A DNA stretch of 64,000 nucleotides, from positions 372,001-436,000 of the forward strand of contig CBDFHH010000003.1 in assembly GCA_965247665.1 (NCBI GenBank), in the 5' to 3' direction. Shown piece by piece: positions 25,017-33,903 of the stretch. The DNA is from CAUZWH01 sp965247665. Lineage in GTDB: Bacteria; Pseudomonadota; Alphaproteobacteria; SHVV01. Every line of letters begins with the position of its first letter. The stretch's first letter is position 1. The notes under the pieces are model-generated. The model was not told the origin of the DNA, searched no databases, and worked only from the letters and a program-made list of their open reading frames with translations. The position numbers and the translations under genes were made by a program.

Positions 25017-25649
25017 ATGTACGAGAACGTAACGGTGGTCGGTCACCCGCTGGTGCAACACAAGCTGACACTGATGCGGCAGAAGGATCAACCGTCGGCG
25101 AGCTTTCGCCAATTGCTGCGTGAAATCTCGACGCTTCTCGCCTACGAGGTGATGCGCGACCTGCCGCTTGCCGAGGTCGACATCGAAACCCCGTTGATGG
25201 CCATGCGGGCGCCGGTCATCGAGGGCAAGAAGCTCTGCATCGTCTCTATCCTGCGCGCCGGCAACGGACTGCTCGACGGCATGCTCGATCTCGTACCTTC
25301 GGCCAGGGTCGGCCATATCGGCCTTTATCGCGACCCCGACACGCTGGTTGCAGTCGAATATTACTACAAGGTGCCGGCCGATCTCGGCGGCCGCGAGGTC
25401 GTGGTGGTCGATCCGATGCTGGCCACCGGCAACTCAGCCATTGCGGCGGTGAGCCGCCTCAAGGAAGGGGGCGCAAAGGCGATGAAATTCGCATGCCTGC
25501 TCGCGGCGCCCGAGGGCATCGCCGCGTTCCATGGAAAGCACCCCGACGTCCCGATCTATACAGCCAACGTCGACGAGCGGCTGAACGATCATGGGTACAT
25601 CCTCCCCGGCATCGGCGACGCCGGCGATCGTATCTACGGAACCAAGTAG
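25017..25649 (+). CDS. upp: Uracil phosphoribosyltransferase
   Basis: This 210-residue type I phosphoribosyltransferase (EC 2.4.2.9) converts uracil and PRPP to UMP. The PRPP-binding loop is VVVDPMLATGNSA, the N-terminal substrate region is 'HPLVQHKLTLMR', and the uracil-binding C-terminal tail is 'LNDHGYILPGIGDAGDR', close to the family consensus. The frame is open far upstream, but GCGGAGG lies just before the ATG at 25017. It sits after a ruined URC1-like gene, so an ancestral uracil-catabolic cluster has probably been reduced to salvage alone. Confidence 0.96.
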   Translation: MYENVTVVGHPLVQHKLTLMRQKDQPSASFRQLLREISTLLAYEVMRDLPLAEVDIETPLMAMRAPVIEGKKLCIVSILRAGNGLLDGMLDLVPSARVGHIGLYRDPDTLVAVEYYYKVPADLGGREVVVVDPMLATGNSAIAAVSRLKEGGAKAMKFACLLAAPEGIAAFHGKHPDVPIYTANVDERLNDHGYILPGIGDAGDRIYGTK

Positions 25650-25677
25650 GTCGGTGCGCTCTCCTCGCTTCTGGTTT

Positions 25678-26907
25678 CTAGCCGACGGAATTGCTGGCAA
25701 CGACGCCGTCGTCATGCAGGCGTGCGATCTCGCCGGCGCCAACGCCGAGTACGTCGGCGAGGATTTCCTCGGTATGTTCGCCAAGCAGCGGCGCGCGCCT
25801 CGGCGACCGACGCGGCGCGGCCGAGAACTCGATCGGCGACCCCGGAGTTAGGTAGCTGCCGATCCCGGTCTGCTCGATCTGTTCGAACATCGGGTTGTGC
25901 ACCGAGCATCGCGGATCGTCCGCCAACGCCTCGGCGACCGATCGGTAGCGACTCCACAAAACCCCGGCACCATCGAACACCGGCTTGATTTCATCGTAGG
26001 CGCGCTCGCCGCACCACCGTTCGAGCAATTTGCGCAGCTCGCCGCTCACTCGAAATCGGTCACCCTCGTCATCGAGATTGACCCGATGGCGGTCGGCGAG
26101 CGCATCAAACGCAGCGGCCAAACCGGTCGCCTCGACCAGTGAGCGCCACATCCTCTTGGTGATGGCGACGATCATGATGCGCACGCCGTCTCTCGTCACG
26201 AAGTCGCGGCCGAAGGCGCCGTACAGTTCGTTGCCGATCGCGCTTCGGCGCGATCCGTTGATCTGTTCTTCGGCGATGAAGCCGAGGTTGCCCATCGTCG
26301 CGAAAGCGATGTCGGAGAGGGCGAGCCGCGCATATTGTCCTTCGCCGGTCAGTCGGCGGCGGCGCTCGGCCGCCAGCACCGCGACCGCCGCCTGGCTTCC
26401 GGTAATCAGGTCCCATGCCGGCAACACGTGATTGACGGGCGCCTCGGCGCCGACGGATCCGGTGATGTAAGGGAGCCCGGTCGACGGGTTGACGGTGTAG
26501 TCGACCTCCGAACCGCCATCGGCATTGCCGGTGATGTTGACCATGATGAGATCCTGGCGCCGGGCCGCGAGCGCGGAGTAATCCAGCCACCCAGTGGCCG
26601 GGAAGTTGGTGAGGAAGATCCCGCTACCTTCGCCCGGTGCGCAGATTAGGCCAGCGATCAGTTCGCGGCCGCGCGAATTGCGGATATCAACGGCGATGGA
26701 GCGCTTGCCCTTATTCAGGCCATGCCAGTACAGGCTGGTACCGTCGTCGGTAATCGGCCAGCGCGTGTAGTCCAACCCACCGCCGATGGGATCGAAACGG
26801 ATCACGTCGGCGCCTTGCTGCGCCAGTGTCATTCCGGCCAGTGGCGCGGCGACGAACGCCGATCCCTCGACCACACGCAGCCCCGACAGTATGGCGTTGG
26901 CCATCAT
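25678..26907 (-). CDS. CaiB/BaiF family CoA transferase, 2-methylfumaryl-CoA isomerase-like
   Basis: This 409-residue class III CoA transferase has an N-terminus (LSGLRVVEGSAFVAAPL, then 'GGGLDYTRWPI' and 'GLNKGKRSIAVDIR') that resembles mesaconyl-C1/C4 CoA isomerase (Mct) more than formyl-CoA transferase. The catalytic Asp is in LPAWDLITG. Mct moves CoA within 2-methylfumaryl-CoA in the 3-hydroxypropionate bi-cycle. Many proteobacteria carry this branch without the bi-cycle, perhaps for mesaconate or itaconate handling. No companion gene of that pathway is nearby. It is convergent with upp, 28 bases apart. Confidence 0.8.
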   Translation of the reverse strand: MMANAILSGLRVVEGSAFVAAPLAGMTLAQQGADVIRFDPIGGGLDYTRWPITDDGTSLYWHGLNKGKRSIAVDIRNSRGRELIAGLICAPGEGSGIFLTNFPATGWLDYSALAARRQDLIMVNITGNADGGSEVDYTVNPSTGLPYITGSVGAEAPVNHVLPAWDLITGSQAAVAVLAAERRRRLTGEGQYARLALSDIAFATMGNLGFIAEEQINGSRRSAIGNELYGAFGRDFVTRDGVRIMIVAITKRMWRSLVEATGLAAAFDALADRHRVNLDDEGDRFRVSGELRKLLERWCGERAYDEIKPVFDGAGVLWSRYRSVAEALADDPRCSVHNPMFEQIEQTGIGSYLTPGSPIEFSAAPRRSPRRAPLLGEHTEEILADVLGVGAGEIARLHDDGVVASNSVG

Positions 26908-26925
26908 GAGCCTCGCAGCATTTTT

Positions 26926-27114
26926 CTAAACGTCATCTGGTTTACCCGAGTATCCCAAATTGAACCATCGGCGCGTGTCGCGGAATAAGAACCGGACCCC
27001 CGTGTTTTCCTCGTCGGCGTAGACGGCGGTGCGATTCCTCAACCGGCACGCGATCGTGCGGGGGCGGTCCCAGGCCTCCGGCATCGAAGCCAACGCATTG
27101 GTCCAACGTCGCAT
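26926..27114 (-). CDS. Possible small protein (62 aa)
   Basis: A short frame begins with an ATG at 27114, preceded by GGAGAAC at a good distance. It ends 18 bases before the CoA transferase gene on the same strand. The product is basic and hydrophilic ('CRLRNRTAVYADEENTGV', then 'RRWFNLGYSGKPDDV'), with no membrane segment or motif that I know. It may be a real leader gene, or chance coding in the promoter region. The rest of 26908-27220 holds nothing else recognisable. Confidence 0.3.
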   Translation of the reverse strand: MRRWTNALASMPEAWDRPRTIACRLRNRTAVYADEENTGVRFLFRDTRRWFNLGYSGKPDDV

Positions 27115-27220
27115 CGAAAGTTCTCCGGAGGCTTGTTCGGCCGGTCTGTTGCCGGGATCAGAGGCGCCTTGAACCAATCCCCTTGCGCAGCCCGCGCAGC
27201 CATGGCATAGGCGGCGTCAG

Positions 27221-28222
27221 ATGCAAGGTCGTCGCACCGCGTGGAAATCGCACCTACCTATCGCCGCGATCGCGGTCCTGTGGACCACGCTCGTCGCGGC
27301 GGCTCCTGCTTATGGCGCCGAAGACGACTTTTCAAGTTGGCTCGCCGGCGTTCGCAGCGAGGCGCTCGCACGGGGAATCAGCCAATCGACGATCGACGCC
27401 GCGCTGAACGGCGTGGCGCAGATACCCAGGGTTATCGAGCTCGATCGCCGCCAACCCGAATTTACCCTGACCTTCCAGCAATACATGGCGCGGGTCGTGC
27501 CGGACACCCGGGTGCGAAAAGGACGCGCCTTGTTCGCACGGCATCGAAACCTGCTCAGAACGGTGGCTGCCAAACACCGCGTACAACCTCGTTTCATCGT
27601 CGCGCTGTGGGGGATCGAAAGCGATTTCGGTCGCCTCACGGGTGGATTCAAGGTCGTTCCCGCGCTCGCCACACTGGCGTTCGACGGCCGCCGCAGCGCT
27701 TTTTTCAGGGTTCAGCTGTTCCACGCCCTCACCATTCTCGACCGCGGCCACATCACCCTCGACCGCATGACCGGATCGTGGGCCGGCGCCATGGGCCAAC
27801 CCCAATTCATGCCATCGAGCTTCGTACGGTTCGCGATCGATCATGACGGCGACGGTCGTATCGATATCTGGACCACGCCCGCGGACGTGTTTGCGTCAGC
27901 CGCCAACTATCTGGCGCGATCGGGATGGCGCGACGACATCACTTGGGGGCGTCAGGTTCGCATACCCCAAGGATTCGATCGCTCATATCTTGAGCTGAAG
28001 ACCGCGAAACGGCTGCCCGAATGGCAGCAATTGGGAGTGCGCAAAGCCGACGGAAGCGACCTGCCGACGCGATCGATCTCGGCATCGGTTATCGAAGCGG
28101 AGCCGGGGAAAGGGCCCGCCTTCGTCGTCTACGACAACTTCCACACGATCTTGAAATGGAACCGTTCGACGTTTTTCGCGCTCGCGGTGGGTCACCTTGC
28201 CGACAGGTTGGCGGGGGTATAA
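27221..28222 (+). CDS. Lytic murein transglycosylase, MltB family
   Basis: This 333-residue periplasmic muramidase-like enzyme has a signal peptide in residues 1-32 (IAAIAVLWTTLVAAAPAYG). The SLT-type catalytic Glu is E133 in 'LWGIESDFGR', followed by 'MTGSWAGAMGQPQFMPSSF' and FAIDHDGDGRID, both hallmarks of MltB/membrane-bound transglycosylase B. It cleaves the MurNAc-GlcNAc bond with formation of 1,6-anhydro-MurNAc. There is no lipobox, so it is likely soluble in the periplasm. The gene opens a + strand run of cell wall genes with rlpA and a D,D-carboxypeptidase. Confidence 0.9.
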   Translation: MQGRRTAWKSHLPIAAIAVLWTTLVAAAPAYGAEDDFSSWLAGVRSEALARGISQSTIDAALNGVAQIPRVIELDRRQPEFTLTFQQYMARVVPDTRVRKGRALFARHRNLLRTVAAKHRVQPRFIVALWGIESDFGRLTGGFKVVPALATLAFDGRRSAFFRVQLFHALTILDRGHITLDRMTGSWAGAMGQPQFMPSSFVRFAIDHDGDGRIDIWTTPADVFASAANYLARSGWRDDITWGRQVRIPQGFDRSYLELKTAKRLPEWQQLGVRKADGSDLPTRSISASVIEAEPGKGPAFVVYDNFHTILKWNRSTFFALAVGHLADRLAGV

Positions 28223-28240
28223 TCTACCAGATGGTGGGGA

Positions 28241-29221
28241 ATGGGAGGCTTTAACTACAAGATGATGGGGGCGACAGGTCGACTTGGCGCGTTGTCGCTG
28301 ATTGCGCTGGCGTTGGCGCTGGGCGGTTGTGCCGAGGTTCGACTCGCGGTTCACGGGGTGAAACGAGTCCAGGATGCGGTCGATTCCAAGTCCGACACCA
28401 CGACCCGGACCGCCAGGCCAGAGCCGGCGCTCGAGCCACAGCCGCGCTATAAGGTCGGCAAGCCCTATCAAATAGACGGGGTCTGGTACTACCCGCGCGT
28501 GGATGCGGACTACGACGAAACGGGAATTGCGTCGTGGTACGGCACCGACTTCCACGGCAAGACCACGGCCAATGGCGAAATCTATGACATGAATGCCTTA
28601 ACCGCAGCGCACAAGACGCTGCCGCTGCCGTCGATCGTTCGCGTCGCCAATCTCGAGAACGGCCGCTCGGTCACCCTTCGCGTAAACGACCGCGGCCCGT
28701 TTGTGCACGGCCGCATCATCGACGTTTCGCGCCGCGCCTCGCAGCTGCTGGGCTTCCACAAACAGGGTATCGCGAAGGTTCGGGTTTCGGTCCTGCAATC
28801 CGGCGGCAAACGCTTCATCGCTGACAAGCCGAAGACGAGCGAGGAGGAGAGGCGACTGGCTTTGGCCGCGCCGCGCGACCGCGTGACAAGCCAAGCGCTA
28901 CCGCCGCCGAGCGGCGTTTTCGAGTCGCCGGCACCGTCGACCGGCCCCGCCACACCTGAAGTCAGGCAGTACAACCCCCAAGCGACCACGATGTATGTTC
29001 AGGCAGCGGCATTCGCGAACCCGTCCAACGCCGATCGGCTCCTCTCCAAGTTGGCGGTGATCGGGCCGACGACGATCAGCAAGGCGACGATCAAGGGGCA
29101 GGTGTTTCACCGCGTCCGTCTCGGACCTCTCGCGACGGTCGCGGATGCCGACACGGTGCTTGCCCGGGTCATGGAAAGCGGTTTCCCCGGTGCACGGATC
29201 GTTGTCGACTGCAACTGCTAG
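28241..29221 (+). CDS. rlpA: Septal ring lytic transglycosylase RlpA family lipoprotein
   Basis: This 326-residue lipoprotein has a lipobox LALGGC with the lipidated Cys at residue 30. The double-psi beta-barrel domain (about residues 85-180) includes 'GIASWYGTDFHGKTTANGE' and RVNDRGPF with the catalytic Asp. A Pro-rich linker leads to a C-terminal SPOR domain (about 245-326, 'MYVQAAAFANPSNADRLL'), which binds denuded glycan at the septum. RlpA cuts such glycans during division. The gene starts 18 bases after the MltB-type gene, so the two are likely co-transcribed. Confidence 0.92.
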   Translation: MGGFNYKMMGATGRLGALSLIALALALGGCAEVRLAVHGVKRVQDAVDSKSDTTTRTARPEPALEPQPRYKVGKPYQIDGVWYYPRVDADYDETGIASWYGTDFHGKTTANGEIYDMNALTAAHKTLPLPSIVRVANLENGRSVTLRVNDRGPFVHGRIIDVSRRASQLLGFHKQGIAKVRVSVLQSGGKRFIADKPKTSEEERRLALAAPRDRVTSQALPPPSGVFESPAPSTGPATPEVRQYNPQATTMYVQAAAFANPSNADRLLSKLAVIGPTTISKATIKGQVFHRVRLGPLATVADADTVLARVMESGFPGARIVVDCNC

Positions 29222-29319
29222 ACGCACAGAGACGTTCTGCCATGTCGATCCGCCTCGCAGCGGGCAACACGATCTCGCCATTTTCTCTCGCTAAATCAAC
29301 CATGGATTGATTGGTACCC

Positions 29320-30462
29320 ATGAAAATAGCTTCGTTCCTTGCTCTGATCGGCGCTGCGGCGATCCACACGGCCGTCGCCACGGCACCGGTTGGGGCGCTT
29401 GAGACGCCGGCCGAGCGCGTTCTGTTGATCGACGCAACTACCGACGCGGTACTGCTCGAGAAGAACGCCGACGTTCCTGCGCCGCCGGCCTCGATGAGCA
29501 AGCTGATGACGCTGTACATGTTGTTCGAGCGCTTGGCTGTCGGCGGGTTGAGCCTTACCGACACATTTCAGGTGAGCGAGAAAGCCTGGCGAATGGGCGG
29601 CTCGAAGATGTTCGTCCGGGCCAACACGTGGGTTTCGGTCGAAGACCTTGTCCGCGGCATCGTCGTCCAGTCCGGCAATGATGCCTGCATCGTCGTCGCC
29701 GAGGGACTATCGGGAAGCGAGACTGCGTTCGCCGAGGAGATGACGCGGCGCGGCCGAGAAATCGGCCTCGAGGACAGCGTGTTTACCAACGCCAGCGGTT
29801 GGCCCGAGCCGGATCATGTCATGTCGGCACGCGACTTGGCGAAGCTCACGCAGCGTTTGATCACGGACTTTCCGCAATACTACGGCTACTTTGCCGAAAA
29901 GAGCTTCACCTACAACAAGATCCGGCAGGGCAATCGTAACCCGCTGCTCTACAAGAGAGTCGGTGCCGACGGGCTCAAGACCGGACATACGTCAGATTCC
30001 GGTTATGGATTGGTGGCCTCGACATTACGCAAGGATCGACGGCTGATTCTCGTGGTCGGCGGCCTCAAGAGCGTCAATCAACGCGCACGAGAGGCCGAGC
30101 GACTGCTCAACTGGGCCTACCGTGAATTCGGCAATTACGGGCTCTTCAAGGCAAAGGACATCGTCTCGGAAGCGGGCGTATGGCTCGGAACTTCTGCGGC
30201 GGTTCCGCTGATTATCAACGACGATTTGGTCGTGACCATCACGCGAAAAGCTCGCCGATCGATGAAGGTAAGCGTGGTCTATAATGGCCCACTCGAAGCA
30301 CCTATCGCAGCGGGCGATCAGGTCGCCGAGCTCAAGATCTCAACGCCCGGTAATGAGGACCTGAAAGTGCCGCTCTATGCCGGCGCCGACGTTGGTAGGC
30401 TTGGCGTATTCGGACGCGTACAGGCGGCCATCGGCTATCTCATATGGGGCGCGCTTCCTTGA
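29320..30462 (+). CDS. D-alanyl-D-alanine carboxypeptidase (PBP5/6 type)
   Basis: This 380-residue penicillin-binding protein has a signal peptide (IASFLALIGAAAIHTAVA). The active-site triads are S58-x2-K61 in 'ASMSKLM', SGN in 'QSGNDACIVV', and KTG in LKTGHTSDSGYG. After the transpeptidase fold comes the beta-rich PBP5 C-terminal domain. The final amphipathic stretch (VQAAIGYLIWGALP) would tether it to the inner membrane. It trims terminal D-Ala from pentapeptides. A TTG at 29311 would add three residues; the ATG at 29320 is preferred. Its stop overlaps the region where tmk begins, so translation may be coupled. Confidence 0.93.
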   Translation: MKIASFLALIGAAAIHTAVATAPVGALETPAERVLLIDATTDAVLLEKNADVPAPPASMSKLMTLYMLFERLAVGGLSLTDTFQVSEKAWRMGGSKMFVRANTWVSVEDLVRGIVVQSGNDACIVVAEGLSGSETAFAEEMTRRGREIGLEDSVFTNASGWPEPDHVMSARDLAKLTQRLITDFPQYYGYFAEKSFTYNKIRQGNRNPLLYKRVGADGLKTGHTSDSGYGLVASTLRKDRRLILVVGGLKSVNQRAREAERLLNWAYREFGNYGLFKAKDIVSEAGVWLGTSAAVPLIINDDLVVTITRKARRSMKVSVVYNGPLEAPIAAGDQVAELKISTPGNEDLKVPLYAGADVGRLGVFGRVQAAIGYLIWGALP

Positions 30463-30469
30463 GTGGTTG

Positions 30470-31138
30470 GTGTTGAAGCCGGGTAGATTCATCACCATCG
30501 ACGGCGGAGAAGGGACCGGCAAATCCACCCAGGCTCGGCGGCTTCACGAGTGGCTCGGCGGCAGGGGTATCAAAGCTCTTCTGACCCGGGAGCCCGGTGG
30601 CACCGTCGAAGCCGAAGAAATTCGACGATTACTGGTCAACGGACCGACCGATCGCTGGGAGCCGCTGACCGAGACGCTACTGCACTTCGCGGCCCGGCGG
30701 GTTCACCTCGACCGCGCTATCCTTCCGGCGTTGCGCGAAGGCAGGTGGGTGGTGTGCGACCGGTTCGCGGATTCCACGATGGCGTATCAGGGCTACGGGC
30801 TCGAGCTCGACCCTGCGATCATCGCCGATATCTATGATCTCGTTATTGGCGACTGCGCCCCCGATCTGACGATCATTCTTGACATGCCGATCGAGGCGGC
30901 GTTTTCGCGCCTTGCGCAGCGTGGCGGAAAGCTCGACCGCTACGAGCAACGCGACCGAGCGTTTCACCAACGGGTCCGAACCGGCTTTCGGAGCATCGCT
31001 GCGGCGGCGCCTCGCCGTTGCCACCTGCTCGATGCCGACTGCGATGTCGACGAACTCGCACGCACGATCGAGCAACTTGTCGATACGCGACTCATAGGTA
31101 CGAGCGCCGCCAGGTCCGGGGTCTCGAATGGTGGCTAG
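30470..31138 (+). CDS. tmk: Thymidylate kinase
   Basis: This thymidylate kinase of about 222 residues (EC 2.7.4.9) phosphorylates dTMP to dTDP. The P-loop is GGEGTGKST, the DR-x motif is in 'VVCDRFADSTMAYQG', and the LID region follows 'RGGKLDRYE'. No ATG lies near the P-loop start. GTG at 30470 or TTG at 30473 are the likely starts, only 7-10 bases after the carboxypeptidase stop. The open frame upstream of 30470 overlaps that gene and is not part of the protein. It overlaps holB by 11 bases, a common pairing in alphaproteobacteria. Confidence 0.93.
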   Translation: MLKPGRFITIDGGEGTGKSTQARRLHEWLGGRGIKALLTREPGGTVEAEEIRRLLVNGPTDRWEPLTETLLHFAARRVHLDRAILPALREGRWVVCDRFADSTMAYQGYGLELDPAIIADIYDLVIGDCAPDLTIILDMPIEAAFSRLAQRGGKLDRYEQRDRAFHQRVRTGFRSIAAAAPRRCHLLDADCDVDELARTIEQLVDTRLIGTSAARSGVSNGG

Positions 31139-32264
31139 AGCGGCCCAAGTCGAAGGCATCGAAGATGCCGCGCCGACCAAGCCGCGTAACACCACCGTTC
31201 TCGTCGGTCAGGATCGGGCCGAGCAGACCCTGCGGCGGGCCTACGACAGCGGACGCCTCGCGCACGCCTGGCTCCTGCACGGCCCACGCGGAATCGGCAA
31301 GGCAACTCTTGCCTACCGCTTTGCCCGCTTTACTCTGGCTCGGGGAGTTGGGCTCAACCTCGCTCTACCGGAAGGCGACAGCGGTACGCTGGCAATCGAC
31401 GAGAACGATCCGGTTTCGCGCCGTGTGGCGACCGGTGCCCACGCTGATCTGATGACTGTCGAGCGGGCGTGGGACGACAAGCGCAAACGCATACGCGACG
31501 AAATCGTCGTGGCCGACGTGCGGGCGCTGTCATCTTTCTTTGCCATGACCCCGGCCGAGGGCGGCTGGCGCGTTGCCATCATCGACGCCGCCGATGAGAT
31601 GAACCGAAACGCTGCCAATGCCGTGCTGAAAATACTCGAGGAGCCACCGCGGCGAAGTCTGCTTCTGCTGGTATCGCACGCGCCGGGACGGTTGCTGCCT
31701 ACGATCCGCTCGCGCTGCCGCAAACTAGCCCTCGACCCTCTCACGGCAAACACCATCGCCGACTTGCTGGCCGATCGCGCTCCGGATATTGGCGAGGAGG
31801 ATCGCAAGGTCCTGTCGACCCTGGCGGATGGTAGTTTCGGACGCGCTTTGGCGATGGCCAACGAAGGCGGCGTTGAGGTGTTTCGCGACCTGATCGCCGC
31901 GCTCTCGCCTCTACCCGACCTCGATCTGGCGACGCTGCATGAGTTCGGCGATCGACTCGCGCGACGCAGCGCCGATGCCGGTTTTAGATTGTTCACGGAA
32001 CTTCTGGTTTGGTGGCTCGCGCGTTTTGTTCGTCATGCTGCGAGCAACACCACGCTAACGCCGTTCGTCGCCGGGGAAGACGAATTGGCACGGCGACTGG
32101 CCGAACGTGGAAACCTTGAACAATGGGTGGACGTGTGGGAAAAGATGGCGAGTTTCCTTGCGCGCGCCGAAGTCATAAACCTGGACCGGAAGCAGGTGAT
32201 CCTGATCGTCTTCCACGCGCTGTCCGAGACGGCGAGGGGTCGGTCGGTGACGCTTCCCGATTGA
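31128..32264 (+). CDS. holB: DNA polymerase III delta' subunit
   Basis: This 378-residue clamp-loader subunit has a Walker A-like loop GPRGIGKAT, a Walker B region 'VAIIDAADEMN', 'NAVLKILEEPP', and the SRC motif in 'TIRSRCRKL', which acts in trans on neighbouring ATPase sites. The zinc-binding cysteines of the E. coli protein are absent and the gap is filled by a charged insert ('NLALPEGDSGTLAIDEN'), as usual in alphaproteobacteria. It starts inside the end of tmk and is followed by metG after 52 bases. Confidence 0.93.
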   Translation: MVARAAQVEGIEDAAPTKPRNTTVLVGQDRAEQTLRRAYDSGRLAHAWLLHGPRGIGKATLAYRFARFTLARGVGLNLALPEGDSGTLAIDENDPVSRRVATGAHADLMTVERAWDDKRKRIRDEIVVADVRALSSFFAMTPAEGGWRVAIIDAADEMNRNAANAVLKILEEPPRRSLLLLVSHAPGRLLPTIRSRCRKLALDPLTANTIADLLADRAPDIGEEDRKVLSTLADGSFGRALAMANEGGVEVFRDLIAALSPLPDLDLATLHEFGDRLARRSADAGFRLFTELLVWWLARFVRHAASNTTLTPFVAGEDELARRLAERGNLEQWVDVWEKMASFLARAEVINLDRKQVILIVFHALSETARGRSVTLPD

Positions 32265-32316
32265 GGGGGCGGGCTCGCGAGCGCAGGGCTCTATCCCGTT
32301 ATACGGTGCTGGTTCA

Positions 32317-33870
32317 ATGGCCGCGTCCGACAGTTACTACATCACGACGCCGATCTACTACGTCAACGACGTCCCGCATATTGGGCACGCCTACACAACA
32401 CTCGCTTGCGACGTGCTGGCGCGCTATCAACGACTTGACGGCCTGGACGTGAAGTTCCTGACCGGTACCGACGAACATGGCCAGAAAGTAGAATCATCGG
32501 CGCAGGCGAGGGGAGTCGATCCCCAGCAATTCTGCGACACGGTTAGTCAGAACTTCCGCGAGCTCAGTTCGCTTCTCAACTACTCCGAGGACGAATTCAT
32601 CCGCACGACGGAGGAACGTCACACACGCGCATCGCAAGCGCTGTGGCAGGCTGTGGTCGATGCCCGCAACGACGACATTTATCTCGGCAGGTATTCCGGC
32701 TGGTATTCGGTTCGCGACGAAGCGTTCTACGGCCAAGAGGAAATCACCGATGGGCCGGACGGCAAAGCTGGGCCGACCGGAGCTCCTGTCGAGTGGCTCG
32801 AGGAGCCGAGCTATTTCTTCCGTCTGAGCGCCTGGCAGGATCGTCTGCTCGAATTCTACGATGCCAACCCGGATTTCATCCTGCCGCGCAGCCGCCGCAA
32901 TGAAGTTGTGAGTTTCGTCGTCGGCGGGTTACGCGATCTCTCGATTTCACGCACCAGCTTCAAATGGGGCGTGCCGGTACCCGGTGACTCCGATCACATC
33001 ATGTATGTGTGGTTCGATGCCTTGACCAACTACATCACCGCGGCCGGATATCCGGCCACCGACAGCGAATCGTTCAAACGGTTCTGGCCTGCGACCGTGC
33101 ATGTCCTCGGTAAGGACATTTTGCGGTTTCACGCGGTCTATTGGCCGGCCTTTCTGATGGCGGCCGGGGTCGCGCCGCCCGAACGGGTGTTCGCGCACGG
33201 CTGGTGGACGGTCGAAGGGCGGAAGATGTCGAAATCGCTGGGCAACTTTATCCCGCCCCAAGAGATCGTCGAAAGATACGGCGTCGACCCCGTTCGCTAT
33301 TTCATGATGCGCGAACTGCGGTTTGGCAGCGACGGGGATTTCTCGCACCGCGCCATGGTACATCGTCTCAACAGCGACCTGGCCAACGATCTCGGCAATC
33401 TGGTGCAACGGGTATTGTCGATGATCAACCGTAATTGCGACGCACAAATCCCGACGCCAGCAGAGTTTACCGACGACGACGACGGTCTGCTGACCACAAG
33501 CGAAGCGCTGCTCCCGGAGACCCGCGCACTGATGCAACGTCAGGAGATCAGCGTTGCTTTGGAAGCGATCTGGCGGGTGATCGGAGATGCCAACCGTTAT
33601 GTCGATGCGATGGCCCCGTGGGAATTGCGCAAGGGCGATCCCGAGCGCATGGCAACCGTATTGTTCACCTTGGCCGAGACGATCCGCCGAATTGCAGTGC
33701 TGTTGCAGCCGTTTATACCCGACGCCGCCGGTCGCATTCTTGATCAACTTGCCGTCAGCGACGACCGGCGCAGCTTCGTGGCCACACAAGGCGCACCGCG
33801 ACTGAAGGCGGGGACGGCGTTGCCGAAGCCAGTCGGTGTTTTCCCGCGTTACGTCGAGGTAGCCGCGTAG
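32317..33870 (+). CDS. metG: Methionyl-tRNA synthetase
   Basis: This 517-residue class I aminoacyl-tRNA synthetase (EC 6.1.1.10) has HIGH at residues 21-24 in 'VNDVPHIGHAYTTL' and KMSKS in GRKMSKSLGNF. The anticodon-binding helices and the tryptophan 'APWELRKGD' follow. It is of the short form lacking the C-terminal tRNA-binding EMAP-like domain. The connecting peptide lacks the full four-Cys zinc knuckle. The gene sits between holB and tatD, a frequent order in this class. Confidence 0.96.
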   Translation: MAASDSYYITTPIYYVNDVPHIGHAYTTLACDVLARYQRLDGLDVKFLTGTDEHGQKVESSAQARGVDPQQFCDTVSQNFRELSSLLNYSEDEFIRTTEERHTRASQALWQAVVDARNDDIYLGRYSGWYSVRDEAFYGQEEITDGPDGKAGPTGAPVEWLEEPSYFFRLSAWQDRLLEFYDANPDFILPRSRRNEVVSFVVGGLRDLSISRTSFKWGVPVPGDSDHIMYVWFDALTNYITAAGYPATDSESFKRFWPATVHVLGKDILRFHAVYWPAFLMAAGVAPPERVFAHGWWTVEGRKMSKSLGNFIPPQEIVERYGVDPVRYFMMRELRFGSDGDFSHRAMVHRLNSDLANDLGNLVQRVLSMINRNCDAQIPTPAEFTDDDDGLLTTSEALLPETRALMQRQEISVALEAIWRVIGDANRYVDAMAPWELRKGDPERMATVLFTLAETIRRIAVLLQPFIPDAAGRILDQLAVSDDRRSFVATQGAPRLKAGTALPKPVGVFPRYVEVAA

Positions 33871-33903
33871 TCGGCCGCAATCATCCACTGCCGGACCGGC
33901 AAC

